A DNA stretch of 64,000 nucleotides, taken from NCBI GenBank assembly GCA_036426205.1, contig CM071570.1, positions 140,697,048 to 140,761,047 on the forward strand, given 5' to 3'. This DNA is from Ascaphus truei (Eukaryota > Chordata > Amphibia > Anura > Ascaphidae). Positions 1 through 13,314 of this stretch are shown here, one piece after another. The position numbers were made by a program, and so were the translations under genes. The stretch's first letter is position 1. Each line of letters opens with the position of its first letter. The notes below the pieces were generated by a model. It worked only from the letters and a program-made list of their open reading frames with translations. It ran no database searches and was not told where the DNA came from.

Positions 1-354
1 TGAGCTGAGAGTGTGGAGGTGGGGGATCGATAGTAGTGATGGGGAGTGTGGGGTGTAAGCATATGGGGGAGAATGAGTAAGGTGCAGGGGGGGTAGAAAA
101 TGATGTTGAGTCCGGGAGTGCCAGGGGTGATGCAGGTTGGGGTGAGGGGATGTGAGGTGCGAGGGTGCAGGGGGTGTGATGTCTTAGTGGCCGGTGGTTT
201 TTCGTGTGTTTGATGTGGAGAGTGGAGTAATATGTGTTTGGGTGAGGGGGAGAGATGTAGGTATGAAGATAGAGTGTGCAGTATCGCGAAAGTTGATAGT
301 GAGGGGTTCTTTCGGGGGAGATATGAATGACTGATGATGATGATGATGATGATC

Positions 355-393
<39 letters not shown>

Positions 394-504
394 TGATGCG
401 ATGATGATATGATGATGAGGGGTGCTGGGGGAGATATGAGGATGATGATGAAGGGTGCTGGGGGGATATATGATGAGGACGATGATGAGAGGTACTGGAG
501 GGGA

Positions 505-538
<34 letters not shown>

Positions 539-564
539 TGATTATGATGATGATGATGATGATC

Positions 565-599
<35 letters not shown>

Positions 600-640
600 G
601 AAGAGATGATGATGATTGATGATGATGATGATTTACTTAC
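1..640. repeat. GA-rich tract with (GAT)n microsatellite
   Basis: The first 330 bases are purine- and GT-rich without a clear unit. From about 330 to 632 the sequence is dominated by GAT/ATG trinucleotide runs broken by short GGGGAGATATGA-like spacers. The texture resembles the inside of the hAT-like element at 7268-8457, so this may be the right part of a related element cut by the window edge. No coding signal was seen. Confidence 0.8.
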
Positions 641-937
641 CATGCGGCCCAATCTTTTTTCCTTGGAGCAGTTCGGTCCTCTCACTTTCGAGTGTGCAGG
701 CCTTCTTAGGCAATTGTGAAACTCTTGCTGAGAGACTGTAATCTATTTCAGTGTTTCCTCATACTTCTGTTTCAGATTAGCAATCATTCACAAAGGAAAA
801 GGGGAGTGGACTGGGCGCTTCTAAAGTGATGAAAAAGTGATAATGAATAAATGTAATAAAATGCAAAGTGCAAAGTGAATAAACTTTAAATACGTGATCA
901 ACCAATGTCTTTCACCAACCAATAGTGAAGAAATAAT
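641..937. other. Short unique-looking spacer
   Basis: Between the GAT repeat and the solo LTR lies ordinary AT-balanced sequence. I see no gene, promoter or repeat structure in it. Confidence 0.5.
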
Positions 938-941
938 AATG

Positions 942-2666
942 TGTAGCCCTGGTTCTATTTTGCCTCCAGAGACCCCCTCTGTTGCGTGCCGACGGTCGCG
1001 GGTGCCGCCGGAAGGCACGCGGACGGCACCCGTTGGCATGCCGAGAAGGGTGGGGGGCCGGAGCAGGAGGCACTATCGAGGGCCTCGCGGCGCAGCCGGC
1101 TAGCGGGGGGCCACCATTGTTCTGCTCGCAGTTGCGCAGTGTAGTCACACCGTGCGTACAAGTGTAGGAGTTGCCGCAGCAATGTTCAGAGCTTTGTGTA
1201 CGATTGGTGGGCATGTCACACATTGTAGAAACCACTGCTGGTACCCATTACAGTCGCGAGCCTCGCGCATGTAGAGAGCGTCACACTCGGTGCCCCACAT
1301 GCAAATTATGTTCCTGAGTGGACTACAATTCCCAGCAGCACCTGGGGATTGCCCTTTCACCCACATCACGTACAGCCAGCCAGCAAATAGGGTTTTGCAG
1401 CTTCTCCTGTGGAGGAAGGCTACAATGTTGCGGGGACCACGTTTGGCAGTTGGAGCTTGGAGCAGGAAGGGGAAGTAAGGGTGTAGGGAGCAAGTGGCTC
1501 CTACACCAGGCAAGGTAGATCCCCAGGCCCCAGGCAGGCCCCAATCCCCACTAGGGTAGTGGGTAGGTACTGAGGGACGGCCCCTAAGGTAGGGACCCTG
1601 CCCTTAGGTGTGAGTGTGTGTGCAGTCTTGTCAGTGTTATGGCTGTCAGTGCTGTGAGCGCTGACAAGAAGGACACAGGGCTGAGTGCAGTGTAGCTGCA
1701 GGTACAGTTAGTGCAGTGTAGCTGCAGGTACAGTTAGTGCAGTGTAGCTGCAGGCACAGTGTGAGTGCAGTGCGGTTGCTGCAGGTACAGTGTGAGTGCA
1801 GTGCGGTTGTTGCAGGTACAGTAAGTGCAGTGGGTTACTGCAGGTATTAGGGAGAAGTTAGTGTGAGGGGATCCGGGAGGTGAAGGGAGAGGTAGTGTGG
1901 GTGCAGGGGGTCAGTGACCCGCCTGCATAGGACAGTTATTCCCGCAGGCCCTAGGAGAATTCCCTGAAGTCACCATAGGTTGCTGAGCTGCAGGGACGCC
2001 CTATAGTGACAGGAACATCACCCCTTACTGTGTAGACAGTTAGGGACAAAGCACAGAGTTACGGCGGTTGCAGTCATCTGGGAACAGACGTCTGGACACC
2101 GTGATATCTGGAGGCTACGTGTTGGAGGCATCTCACCCTTTGTGAAGTTGTTGCCAGTCACCGCCGTGACCGGAATGTATTATAACATCAAGTGCACCAA
2201 CACCGGTCAACCGGAGCTGATCCCGTCTTAGGCTTAACTCTTTAGGGACAATAAGCGAGTTGCTAAAGAACTGAGCCTATACCAATAGTACTATACATGG
2301 ACACGGTGTGTGGGGCACGCGGTGAGGGGACGGAGACGTTACTCCTGATGAGTGGGCGAGCCACTAAGGTTATACCATTATAGTATAAGGTTATATGTGT
2401 TGGGTTATATTGTTATAAGATAGAGTGATAAGGTATCGTGCATTATCTTATAGTAAAACTGGTTGCATCATATGTGTGTGTTGTTGTATTTCTTGCCCAG
2501 GGGAATCTCACATCACAGGGATCCTGGGTAAGTGGAGGCGCTGCGCTAAGTAAGTGTATAAGTGTTACCCCAGGCTCCCAGCTAGCGGAGGCTCAGATCT
2601 CCAGGAGCCGCAGGTGGTGTACAGTGACCAGTAGTTCCTTTGGGAGGGTTCAGAAAAAGGGCTACA
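942..2666 (+). mobile_element. Solo LTR, 1725 bp, related to the LTR element at 40198-48490
   Basis: It begins TGTAGCCCTGG and ends GGCTACA, so it has TG...CA termini with a short inverted terminus. It is flanked by a perfect 4-bp duplication AATG at 938-941 and 2667-2670. Several internal blocks match the intact LTRs: the 'gactaca..tccca' block near 1322, the 'gcaggccctagga' block near 1945, a TATA-like box followed by 'aagtgcacca' near 2180, and 'tggaggcgctgc' near 2532. Its length is nearly that of the intact LTR (1731 bp) but the sequence is strongly diverged, so this is an older relative. No internal region is present, as expected from LTR-LTR recombination. Confidence 0.88.
1683..1850 (+). 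repeat. Short tandem array inside the solo LTR
   Basis: About six imperfect copies of a 27-33 bp unit built on 'agtgcagtgtagctgcagg' followed by 'tacagt'. The array lies in the U3-like part of the LTR at 942-2666. Such arrays in LTRs often contain enhancer-like repeats, but that role is only inferred here. Confidence 0.8.
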
Positions 2667-2689
2667 AATGGAACAATATATACAGTGTA

Positions 2690-3331
2690 AAATGAAGCTG
2701 CTCAACATCCAGGTGGAACTGTTCTTTGTCCCAATGGTAACAGATTTCTTCTTTGGGAGGAGGAGCGCTGAATATATCCACTAATATGTGGAATGAAAGA
2801 AAACAAGATAGTGCACATGGTATATGCCAGTGGTTAAAGAAATAATAAGGCTCTGATGAGATTGCACTCACAAAACTTCCAGGTATAGGAGGTATGTCAG
2901 AGATACTTCTCTCTCTGAGTGGAACCCTTTTGTAGAGAGATGGTGTAGTCACAGGATATCCCTCAATATGTATGGTTTGTAGTCGTCAGATATACAATGA
3001 GAGAAAGATGCCACAATAATGTGTAATGTTTCACCAAATATATTCAAAGATTTAGGATAAAAAGTAACAAACTCACATTTTCCATATTATAAAATTCATT
3101 GGAGAGAACCGCCGATACAATGGAGCAGTGCGCCGGTGGAAACAGTGGTATATCCCACTCGCGTCTCAGCTAACCCCCCGCATGTGTCACTTCTGGACGA
3201 CGTCACAAGTGAGGGCGGAAGGACACCTTGCCTCTGGGTACAGCTCCGAATGCCCGTGCTTCCAAGTTTCAGTTCTCCTAAGAAGACACTCTGACTCTAC
3301 GCGTTTCACACGTTTGCTTCCTCAGGAGTCA
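2690..3331 (-). mobile_element. Penelope-like element end (pseudo-LTR) with terminal hammerhead motif
   Basis: The region ends at a hammerhead-like motif. It shares layout with the clearer solo PLE end at 18250-19074: AT-rich start, a GC-richer middle with 'gacgtcac', then the 'acgcgtttc ... cctcagg' block. No reading frame was recognised. The left boundary is uncertain. Confidence 0.5.
3292..3331 (-). ncRNA. Hammerhead-ribozyme-like motif (type I layout)
   Basis: On the minus strand the order is: helix I strand TGACTC, core box CTGAGGA, an 11-nt stem II region, GAAA, a minimal helix III (CGCG), the cleavage dinucleotide UA, and helix I strand GAGTCA. The helix I strands pair perfectly over six base pairs. 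Both conserved core boxes (CUGANGA and GAAA) are intact, but stem II is weak. Hammerheads with very short helix III are known from Penelope-like element ends, including those of frogs. Activity is not demonstrated. Confidence 0.65.
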
Positions 3332-3477
3332 TTGCCATTTATCCTTGAGTGCTGTCCTTTGTCTTCTCTTGCTAGGGATGACTGCTTTCTCTGTTTATTT
3401 CTACAGGACAGGCACCATACCATTTCACTTTGATGGGAGTGCCAGATGCCCCCCTATTCTATTATATATGATATATA

Positions 3478-3492
3478 TTATATATTATATAT

Positions 3493-3529
<37 letters not shown>

Positions 3530-3530
3530 A
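3478..3530. repeat. (TATA)n/(GATA)n microsatellite
   Basis: A run of TATATAT followed by about ten copies of ATAG. Confidence 0.9.
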
Positions 3531-4160
3531 AAAACAGGGACTGCGCTTAATATAATGGTGAGCAACACCAATGATAATCCAAAAATTATATCAAATATAA
3601 AAACATATATATCAATAAAAAAATAATAAAATAAAAATAATAAAATATGTATAAAAATGAAAAATTGATTATAATATAACTGATGCCTGACTAAACCCCA
3701 TATGTGATCTACTAAACCTATATATACTTGAAATTACTATTAACTCTAACTGTATATTAAACTGAATGCTTGGGAGTGATATTGTACATGTATATCCGGA
3801 TGGAACTCTAAACTACCATAAATGTATCTCTATTCCATATCAATCAACACAGAAAAAGGTATAGTGTACCAAATGAACTTCCTATAATGTCCTAATAAAT
3901 GGATAAAAAATAAAAAAAATCCAAAAAGTCTTGCACACAGGATACAGGCTGCCTTCTTTGTGGGCTCAACAACCTCCCCTTAACCTGTATAGAAAAAAAG
4001 AAAAGCGCCCTATCCTAGTGTAATACGTTAAAAAATATATGTAAATTTAATACCCTTGGTAACAAATGAACACTCACAAACAAACGTTAAAAACAGGCAT
4101 ATTATGAGTATACAGTATACTCATGCTCCAACGATCCGTGACTGTGTCTTTGCTGGTCAT
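3531..4160. other. AT-rich stretch, possible PLE pseudo-LTR start
   Basis: The stretch opens with 'gactgcgcttaatataatgg' and then A/T-rich sequence, similar in style to the starts of the solo PLE ends near 16330 and 18250. No coding potential and no firm boundaries. Confidence 0.35.
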
Positions 4161-4164
4161 CAAA

Positions 4165-4340
4165 ACTGCACACCACGAGTCTCCACACCAGCAGGAAATT
4201 GCTATGTTGTTCCGGCTGGGGAATTTATTCTGCATTACTGGCCAATAATTCCCTGGCTGGAAGAGTTGAAGGCCTGAGGCGAAGCTGAGGGACTTTAACC
4301 CAGCCAGGGCATTATTGGCCTGTAATGCCCTGTTCTGAGG
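4165..4340. repeat. Imperfect inverted repeat
   Basis: The arms 'ggccaataattccctggctgg' and 'ccagccagggcattattggcc' (20-21 nt each, near-complementary) flank a short GC-rich loop at about 4221-4318. A related inverted block with 'taatgcccggaatttta' is found at 5640-5760. Together they may be the two ends of an old foldback element that hosts the CA-rich array. Confidence 0.5.
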
Positions 4341-4426
4341 GGATTATTACTATTATAGTCTAGAGGTGGGCTTATTTTTAAAAAAAATTAAATTTTTCAT
4401 TTTACTGCAAGTTTATTAAAAGGTAA

Positions 4427-5480
4427 TTGTACATATACACAGCCCCCTCTATATACACACACACACATACACACTGCAGCCCCCCTCTATACACACAAAC
4501 ACACTCTCCAACCCCCCCCCACTATATACACAAACACACTCTGCAATCCCCCCTACACACTGTGCAGCCCCCCTCCTCTACACCCACAAAACACACTGCA
4601 GCCCTCCTCCACCCTCTACACTCACAAAACACACACAACACACAGCAGCCCCCTCTACACCCACAAAACACACTGCACACACACACATCAACAAAACAGA
4701 CTGCTGCCCCCTCTACATTCATAAAACGCACACCAGCAGCCCCCCTCTACACCCACTGCAGCCCTCATGTAAACCCACACACTGCAGTCACACACACACA
4801 AAACACTCCGCACCCCTCCTCCACCCACAAAACACACACTGCAGCCCCCCCTCTACATCCACAAAACACACACTGCAGACACACACAAACCAACAGACTG
4901 CCAGCTCTACATCCACAAAACACACGCCAGAACACACACCCACAAAACACACACTGCAGCCCCCCCTCTACACCCACAAAACACACACTACAGACACACA
5001 CAAACCAACAGACTGCCAGCTCTACATCCACAAAACACACACTGCAGACACACACACACAAAACATACAAAATACACAAAACACTTTGCACCTCGATTCC
5101 ACCCACAAAACACACACACTGCAGCCCCGCTCTGCCCCCCCTCTGCACCTACAAAACACACACTGCAGAGACAAATACAAATCAACAAAACAGACTCTGT
5201 CACCTCTACATTCACAAAACGCACACCAGCAGCCCCCCCCCCCCCCTACACCCACTGCAGCCTCCTGTAAACCGACACACTGCAGACACACACACCAACA
5301 AAACACTCTGCACCCCTCCTCCACCCACACAACACACACTGAAGACACACACCAACAAGACTCTGCTGCCCCCTCTACACCTACAAAACACACACCAACA
5401 GAAGACACACACACTAATAAAACACTCTGCTGACCCCCTTTACACCCACAAAACAAACACACAAACACACAAACCTTTCC
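4427..5480. repeat. CA-rich minisatellite
   Basis: A kilobase of imperfect tandem units made of 'acaaaacacactgcag', a C-run, and 'ctctacacccac'. Unit length varies from about 30 to 60 bp. T is scarce, so long reading frames exist on both strands, but they are repeat artefacts of Thr/His/Pro (plus) and Cys/Val (minus) codons. No gene is supported. Confidence 0.9.
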
Positions 5481-5499
5481 ACTCACTCTCCTGTGCGGA

Positions 5500-7258
5500 G
5501 CTCTCTGCAGACAGGGAGGGTGAGGAGTCAGTGCCTTGCTGGTGCCTTCTGTCCAATCACCTCCCTTGTCTAAGAGCAAATTTCACTCTTTGTGAATGAG
5601 AACTGAAAGCTGATTGGCTGAAAAACTTGGCAAGCTGCCAAAACTTCCGGGCCATAACTGATTGGATAATGCCCGGAATTTTAACCAATCCGAGAGCAGG
5701 GATTTCTATAATGCCCGGAATTTAGCAGCTTTAGCTATAATGTCAGGTAATGTTACGTAATTCATGCATCTATTTTTATTCTTGACAACACCCTGAATAC
5801 CTGTTCTGTGCAGAAATTTAATGACATGCATATTCGTTTCAACAGGTCCCAAAGAAACACTTATGTACCACACAATGTAATTCATGCACTACACTACTAT
5901 ATTGCTTCTCAATTATTAATATACTCTTTAGAGGTGAAAATGTCCAAGAGCCAGCTAGCCCCAAAAACATGTCAATTGAAGAAGATTGTACATTTGGAAG
6001 AAAAGTGAAGAAATTTATATTATTGTATTTTTCATAAAGTCATTTACACTAATCTAATAAAAAAATGTCATATTTTAAATACATTTTAGTCATCTAAAGT
6101 TTTCATCGTACAAAATGAAAAGGAAAAAGGAATGGTTACATTGCATTTAGATGTTGAAGACATACTAGCACACTGGCACCTACTATCATTTCTGCTGAGT
6201 ATTGCAAGCAACGCTAAAACTCAATTTTTCCCGTCAGCGACGCATTCGCGGGTCAGCTATAAGCAGTCAAAAAATGACCAGGGACGCATACTTTATCTGG
6301 AAAACAAATGTGCCAGTAAATGACGCTTTATCTGTATGTTGCAAGGTATAAACACATCTTTCTTTCGAGAAATGCCCAGCATGGATGAAGATATCATCCC
6401 ATTGAATTAATATCATTAATATACATACTGCTAACATGTTTGATTGTTGCCAGACATACCCATTTTATGGTTTAGAAAAAAAACATTTTGCTTTAAAAAA
6501 AGATTTATGCAAATAATATAAAAGAAATCGGACCAAAGGGATGTTAATGTAAATATTCATCAAATAAATGAAGCAGAAACCTGCCTCATATGATTTTGCT
6601 TTGTATTGAGTGCTACAATATCTACTTTATTTTCAACATTACCACCATAATGGATATAAAATGCTATTTTTACTTCAGAGTAGTTTGTTGAATTAATAGT
6701 CTTTACTTAATTTATTCTGTCTCTCCAAATGCTTGTCTTGATATGCAGCCCTGCATAACACAAACGTTACTATTTTTGTCTGATGAAGTCTAGAAAATAA
6801 ACATGAACAGTGTAATTGTAATACTCTTGATATTGTGCAAGAATTTAATTTACAACCATGAACTGGTGTTAAATGTAAAAAAAATTGCTAACCAGGCTCT
6901 TGCTTTTGTCATAGTCACAAAAATGGTGTTGTTTTATTGAAGGTAGAATAAAGAAACCCCCAAAGGGGTGGGTCTGCACCCAGTTCGAACACCAAGGAGG
7001 ATGTTAGTATCTATCAAATCTGGTATAAATGTAATGATAGCCCTGAACCATCATTATTTCAGAAATAAGATCCAGATTTAGAGTTAGACGATACAGATTC
7101 ACAAACCACTGCTCTTAAATGAATGCATTGTGGTCTTAGATTAGCGCTATTGACTATGCGTAATTTGTGCATCTTGACAATCATACATACTGTATGTGCT
7201 AAGACCTTGCGTTTCTACTGTAAAATTACATCTGTACAACTTTACTGCTTCAGGAATT
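5500..7258. other. AT-rich sequence without recognised genes
   Basis: Apart from the inverted block at 5640-5760 I see nothing here: no long reading frame, no tandem structure and no recognised element. A small GC-richer patch at 6955-7000 has no clear identity. Confidence 0.5.
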
Positions 7259-7267
7259 GAATACACC

Positions 7268-8457
<1,190 letters not shown>

Positions 8458-8465
8458 AATACACC

Positions 8466-8810
8466 CTCTATATAATGTTACTTTTCAGGCCTCCTGTCAG
8501 TCTGAAAACCTCTGCATAGTGAAAGCAAGCTCTACAACATCATGCCAGAGGGAAAAAGCTACTGGCAGGCTGGGTGAAAAATAAAGCACATATTTAACAG
8601 AGAGGAAGTCAAGGTGTTCTTTTTGTATATTCTGGAGCATGATAACAAGACCTCTATGAGAACCTCAGGGCCTGCAAAATCTACCATACTGTATGTAGAA
8701 AAGACAATTCCATGGATCCAAACTTGCACACTGTGGAAGAGCTCAAGAAAGATGACATAACTACATGCAGGGTCTCAAGAAAAGCTTGTTGATTTCTCCA
8801 AACATTACAG
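8466..8810. other. Unique-looking spacer
   Basis: Nothing recognisable. It lacks repeats and long reading frames. Confidence 0.45.
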
Positions 8811-8814
8811 TAAT

Positions 8815-9035
8815 GTAGCTGGGGTCTTCGGAGCTGAAACCCATTGATTTCAGGTCCGGGGACCCCATGCTTTCCGAGATACAGGCCCCGTTATGGAGTG
8901 CCGGTATCTCCTATCCATGGAAATGTCCCAATCACATGATGTGGGACATTTACTTGCAAAGGAGATATCGGCACCCCATAACGGGGCCTGAATCCGGGAA
9001 GCAGGGGGTCTCCGGACTTGAAACTAATGCGGGTC
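8815..9035. mobile_element. Foldback (MITE-like) element, copy 1
   Basis: Two arms of about 65 bp are near-complementary: 'gagatacaggccccgttatg' with 'gtgccggtatctcct' on the left, and 'ggagatatcggcaccccata' with 'acggggcctg' on the right, around a central 'cacatgatgtg'. A diverged second copy lies at 51905-52150. No target duplication could be fixed. Confidence 0.7.
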
Positions 9036-10090
9036 TGCTCTGGAGAGCCCCTGCTCATCTACACTAGTCATACATTTTAATTAAAATATGTAGTAAGCAC
9101 CAATACACAACCCACCCCCTGTGCCCCACATAAAACCAATATTAATTTTTATAGACACAGGATTAATAACACAAGTGTCTTCATGTCCCATAGTGCACCC
9201 CGGGGGGCTGACACGGGTTTATGGTGGCACTCTGATGGTCCCCGCTAGGCTCTATGGGCCTCCAGTTGGTCCCCGCGGGTGCCCGTGGGCCCAACGGGGT
9301 CCAAGTGTGGTCCTCACAGGTGTCTGGGGTCCCAGGGTCGGCTCCACAGGTCTCTGTGGGCCCACGGGTGGTTCCCACGGGTGTCTGGGGGCTCTCGGAT
9401 GGTCCCCATGGGTATCCGGGGCCCCCACAGCTTTGAGGCCCCCAGTTCCTCCACACAAGTGTCCGTGGGTTCTCGGGAAGTCCCCATGGGCATCCGTGGG
9501 TCCTCGGGTGGTCCCTGTGGATTCCCGCTGGCCTTCGGTACATTCCTGTATTTAAAAAAAATAAACATGACCTACATTTCAAAGCAGGGGGTCCCCAGAC
9601 CTGAAACCAAAGCGGGTCTGCTCCGGAGATACCCCTGCTCGTGTACACTAGTCATAAATTTAAATTAAAATATGTAGTAAGCACCAATACAAAACCCACC
9701 CCCTGTGCCTCCACATAAAACCAATATTTATTTTTATAGACACAGGATTAATACCACAGGCCGGCGGGGGTCCCTGGGTGGTCCCCACAGTTGTCCACAG
9801 GCCCCACAGTGCACCCCGGGGGGTTCCCATGGGTGTCTGGTGTCCCTCAGGTGGTCCCCACTAGGCTCTGTGGGCCTCCAGGTGGTCCCTGTGGGTGTCT
9901 GTGGGCCCCACGGGGTCCACAGGTGGCCCCATGGTGTCTGGTGGTCCAGACGTGTGTCTGGGGGACCTCAGGTGGTTCCCACGGGTGTCTTGGAGCCCTC
10001 AGCTGGTCCCCACAGGTCTCCGCTGGCCTGCAGTACAATTCCTGTATTTAAAAAAATGAACATGGCCTACATTTCAATAAATACACAGTA
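9001..10090. repeat. Tandemly duplicated ~0.57-kb unit carrying a GC-rich minisatellite
   Basis: Two consecutive units (about 9001-9575 and 9576-10090) each open with 'gcagggggtc' and a 'gcgggtctgctc' segment. Each continues through 'aaaatatgtagtaagcacca' and 'acacaggattaata', and then carries a minisatellite. The minisatellite unit is about 30 bp, 'ggtggtccccacgggtgtct' followed by a GGGGCCC-like stretch, at 9220-9540 and 9770-10035. Open frames on both strands follow the repeat and are not genes. Confidence 0.85.
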
Positions 10091-10257
10091 AAGTAATGGG
10101 CAAAATAGGTATTATCCAGATATGGATAATAGATAATTTGTAAATATAGAAAGAGCAAGAACCCACTGAAAGCACTCAATATCCCCTAAATGTGCAGTGA
10201 TAAGTATATTAAAAATAATCTTTAATGTTTTACTGATTAAAATAATGGGTGTTAAAA

Positions 10258-10425
10258 TACATCAATTGACACACAACCACCCTCACGCCCACGGTCACCC
10301 TCACGACCACCCTCACGCCCACAGTCACCTTCACGACCACCCTCATGACCCTGCTCACAGCCACTCACACGCTCACTCACACGCTCACTCACATGCTCAC
10401 TCACACGGTCAGTTCCACTACTGTC
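10258..10425. repeat. CCCTCACGCCCAC / ACACGCTCACTC minisatellite
   Basis: About 12-bp units of CACGCCCACGGT and CACGACCACCCT grade into repeated CACACGCTCACT. The preceding 100 bp ('ttaaaaataatctttaatg' and 'gggtgttaaaatac') resemble the start of the PLE end near 16490, so the array may be inside an old PLE end. Confidence 0.75.
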
Positions 10426-10429
10426 ATCC

Positions 10430-11360
10430 ATAACAACACGTTACACAATCACTCACAAATAAGAGATAAATCTAATAAATGACGCACCAAACAAACACTT
10501 TCACACTCACTAACACACAATTGTTCAGCAAATATCACAACAAAACACAATCCTTTCAAACTTAAAAACAACTGTAGCTCTCTCAATGCAACTAGCCTGT
10601 GTGTCTCTCACTTCCGCACAGCAGCACAGACACTGATTACAAGAAAGACACCATTTAAATAGGCTTTTGGGTTTTGGAATGTCTCGCGAGAATATCGCAG
10701 AGAGGAAAACAAAGTTCAAATCCAGTTGATAAAAACATCGACACATGATCATTTTGCCACAAATGACAGAGGTGATAAAATCGCTTCAACATTATCGCTG
10801 AGTTTCACAAATGGAATATGATTATTCATCGAGGCTTTCTGAATACCGTGATAGGAACGGCAAAAATTTCGCCATTTTAAAAGTCATGACGATTTTTTTT
10901 ATCAACCCTCTCTGAATAAGGCCCTAAGTGCCTTATCGCTGCTTATAGCATAGGCCCCTGAGACTGCACTGGGTTTCACTTTGGGATGTTATGATGGCTT
11001 GGTAATCGGTGGTGAAATGTGAGTGCAAAAAGAGTAATCAGCAAAATGCCACTATTACAGTATAAACATACAATACTATATTTGTTTTTTCTTCTTTTCC
11101 TTTTTTTCCCTCATGGATTGTACTTTTACCTTTTTGGAGTATATCATTTTAAAGACACCATTTAAAAAGGTGTTTATAATGGAGCAGTCCTGTGTGTGAA
11201 CGATATGGAAAGCACTAGTAGGTGTTGGGCTGTTATCTATTGTCTTTATTCTTACTTCTATATTGTTATATTATACATTGGAGCCTGTTTAAAGAGTAGT
11301 ATGCCTATTTGTAGAGTGCATCTCCAACAAATGTTGTTTAAAAAGCAAATAGTAATAAAC
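10430..11360. other. AT-rich sequence without recognised genes
   Basis: No reading frame or repeat architecture that I can name. Confidence 0.45.
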
Positions 11361-11364
11361 AAAA

Positions 11365-11700
11365 CAACTTTAACATGATAAATACTGAAATACATGTGTG
11401 ACAATAAAAACTCCTAGCTACTGTAAACAGAGAATAAATAAAGTGAACAGAAGGTCAGGTACACCAATTATAGATCTATCAATATATCCTTACTTTGTCG
11501 CTTTTAGCAGAAATCTCTTCTTGCTAAAAAATGAAAAATCAAAAACATATTGATTTGTCTATAATTGGTGTGCATAACCTTTTTCACTTTTTCTTTAGCA
11601 CAAACAATCATTCCAAAATAAACAATTTTTTTAAATGGACCTAGACATTGGTAGCTGAAATAAAAGTTAACCCAACTTGCACAAAACAAGATTAGTGTAG
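11365..11700. repeat. Dispersed repeat of about 330 bp, copy 1
   Basis: It aligns by eye with 37115-37440. Both contain 'aactttaacatgataaatac', 'agtgaacagaaggtcag', 'acaccaattatagatctat', 'gatttgtctataattggtgt' and 'ttctttagcaca'. The third and fourth blocks are inverted relative to each other, giving a foldback core. Family unknown. Confidence 0.7.
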
Positions 11701-11720
11701 TTTAAATCTGTTCAGGGCTT

Positions 11721-11725
<5 letters not shown>

Positions 11726-11770
<45 letters not shown>
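11726..11770. repeat. (TA)n microsatellite
   Basis: About 20 TA units. Confidence 0.95.
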
Positions 11771-11771
<1 letters not shown>

Positions 11772-12410
11772 AACACACACAAAACGGTGTCGCTCACACC
11801 ACAAAAAGATTTAAACGGAAACAAAAACCTAGTCTAATAAAAAAAACTCTTAGTAACAATATAAGATAGATAAACTTTTAACTATTGATGCTAAGGATAA
11901 ATAAATATATAAACACACAAAAGACCAACGATATCCCAGTAATAGCACTCAATACAATAACAAACCGTCAATTGTCCAAAAAATCTAAATAAATATAAAG
12001 ACTCTGAAATCAGGAAAACAAATGAATTTTAATTGAACCAAAAATGAATAGATAACACTAACATATTAAAAAACATACAGAAAAGCGGGCCATAAAGAAA
12101 AACCTCCACAAATAATGAATGGAAAATGGTGCCAGACCCTGTGTTAAAGCATAGAAAACCAGATCCCTAAACCACACAGGTGGTTTGAGGTCTCAAAGTA
12201 CTGACCTGCAAAGATTACCAAATAGTAGTCATAACAGATACCCTGTAAGTGTGGCAGAAAGGCAGGCTATGCAATACTACCCTGAGAAAAAGATGAACTG
12301 GTAGAGCAACTACTAAAAACGTTACCTCAAAAAAGCTGAACCTGATTCATATAATAGCTAATCAATAGAAATAAGTTACCATATAAGCTTATCAGTATAC
12401 ATATAAAATA
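11771..12410 (+). other. Probable 5' flank or pseudo-LTR of PLE-1
   Basis: AT-rich sequence containing 'gtgtcgctcacacc' and 'tagcactcaataca', features also seen near other PLE ends in this window. It leads directly into the PLE-1 reading frame remnant. Its limits are not defined. Confidence 0.35.
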
Positions 12411-12418
12411 CTAGAGCT

Positions 12419-13190
12419 ATGCATTTATCAGAGGACGCAACTGCGAAATCGAGAGCAATACGGATACAGAGGAAAGAACAAATGAAAGAGAATATTGTAG
12501 AGGGCGAACTGACTATAATGAATCTCTCAGATATTATTTTTACAGCAGATCAAATTGGAGTCCTGAAACAAGGTCTATCATTCTCACCGACCCATAGGAT
12601 GGCTAAATTCAAATAGGTAAAAGACCTCAATCTCTTTTGTCGAAAATTATTGCTAAATAAGTTCTTGTCTAAATCTATAGATCCGATGAGACCACCAAGT
12701 GACGTGTATGGTTGGAGCAATACTGAACAACAACTTATATGGGACATGACGTCAGAATTCATGGAGCACTCGGACACATTTCCAAATGAAGCTCTTACTT
12801 TGTCGCAGTTTAAGCCAAAATTAATGTTTTGCCCCCCTCTCCAGACGTGCTTCCAAATTGAGGCATTCCCTGCAGTCGTCACAGAAGATATTCTACGATT
12901 ATCTGACCATTCAGGGACAAGAAATTTGTCCTATCTTGAATGGTCAGCAATTAAAGATTTGAGGCAAATGACTACAATAGAATTCAAACATGCCAACAAA
13001 GGAGGCAATATAGTGGTATACCTAAATCAATGTACGAGATGAAAGCCTTTAAGCAATTACGTGATCCCATGTGTTATGTGGATTTAACAATAGATCCAAC
13101 AGAGAAATTTAAAAAAGATCTTGATATTATTCTCCATGAAGAACAAAAGAGACCGTATGGCAACTCCAGGTATAGCACACAATCTAGCTT
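12419..13190 (+). pseudogene. PLE-1: N-terminal part of a Penelope-like polyprotein
   Basis: Plus-strand frames here match the region upstream of the PLE reverse transcriptase: a 'GLSFSPT' block, 'FKPKLMFCPP', a 'DLRQMTTIEFKHANKGGNIVV' region with the typical NKGG turn, and 'FKQLRDPMCYVDLTIDPT'. The coding is split over three frames by stops and frameshifts (near 12616 and 13040), so it is dead. It is interrupted near 13190 by minus-strand PLE-2 sequence and resumes near 14855. Confidence 0.8.
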
Positions 13191-13314
13191 GATAAGCTTG
13201 TGCTGTAAAGTAGTGAGTGGAACATGTAGAAACAAGCCTAATGGAGGTATGGGGGTAGTAGCTGAGTGCAGTCCCGTTCCCAGTGTATGGTGATCGGCTG
13301 CAATTGCACAGCTA

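Noticed and set aside
4427..5599. 390-aa Thr/His/Pro-rich open frame and several Cys/Val-rich frames on the opposite strand
   Set aside because: They are translations of a CA-rich minisatellite. The frame is open only because stops are rare in the repeat.
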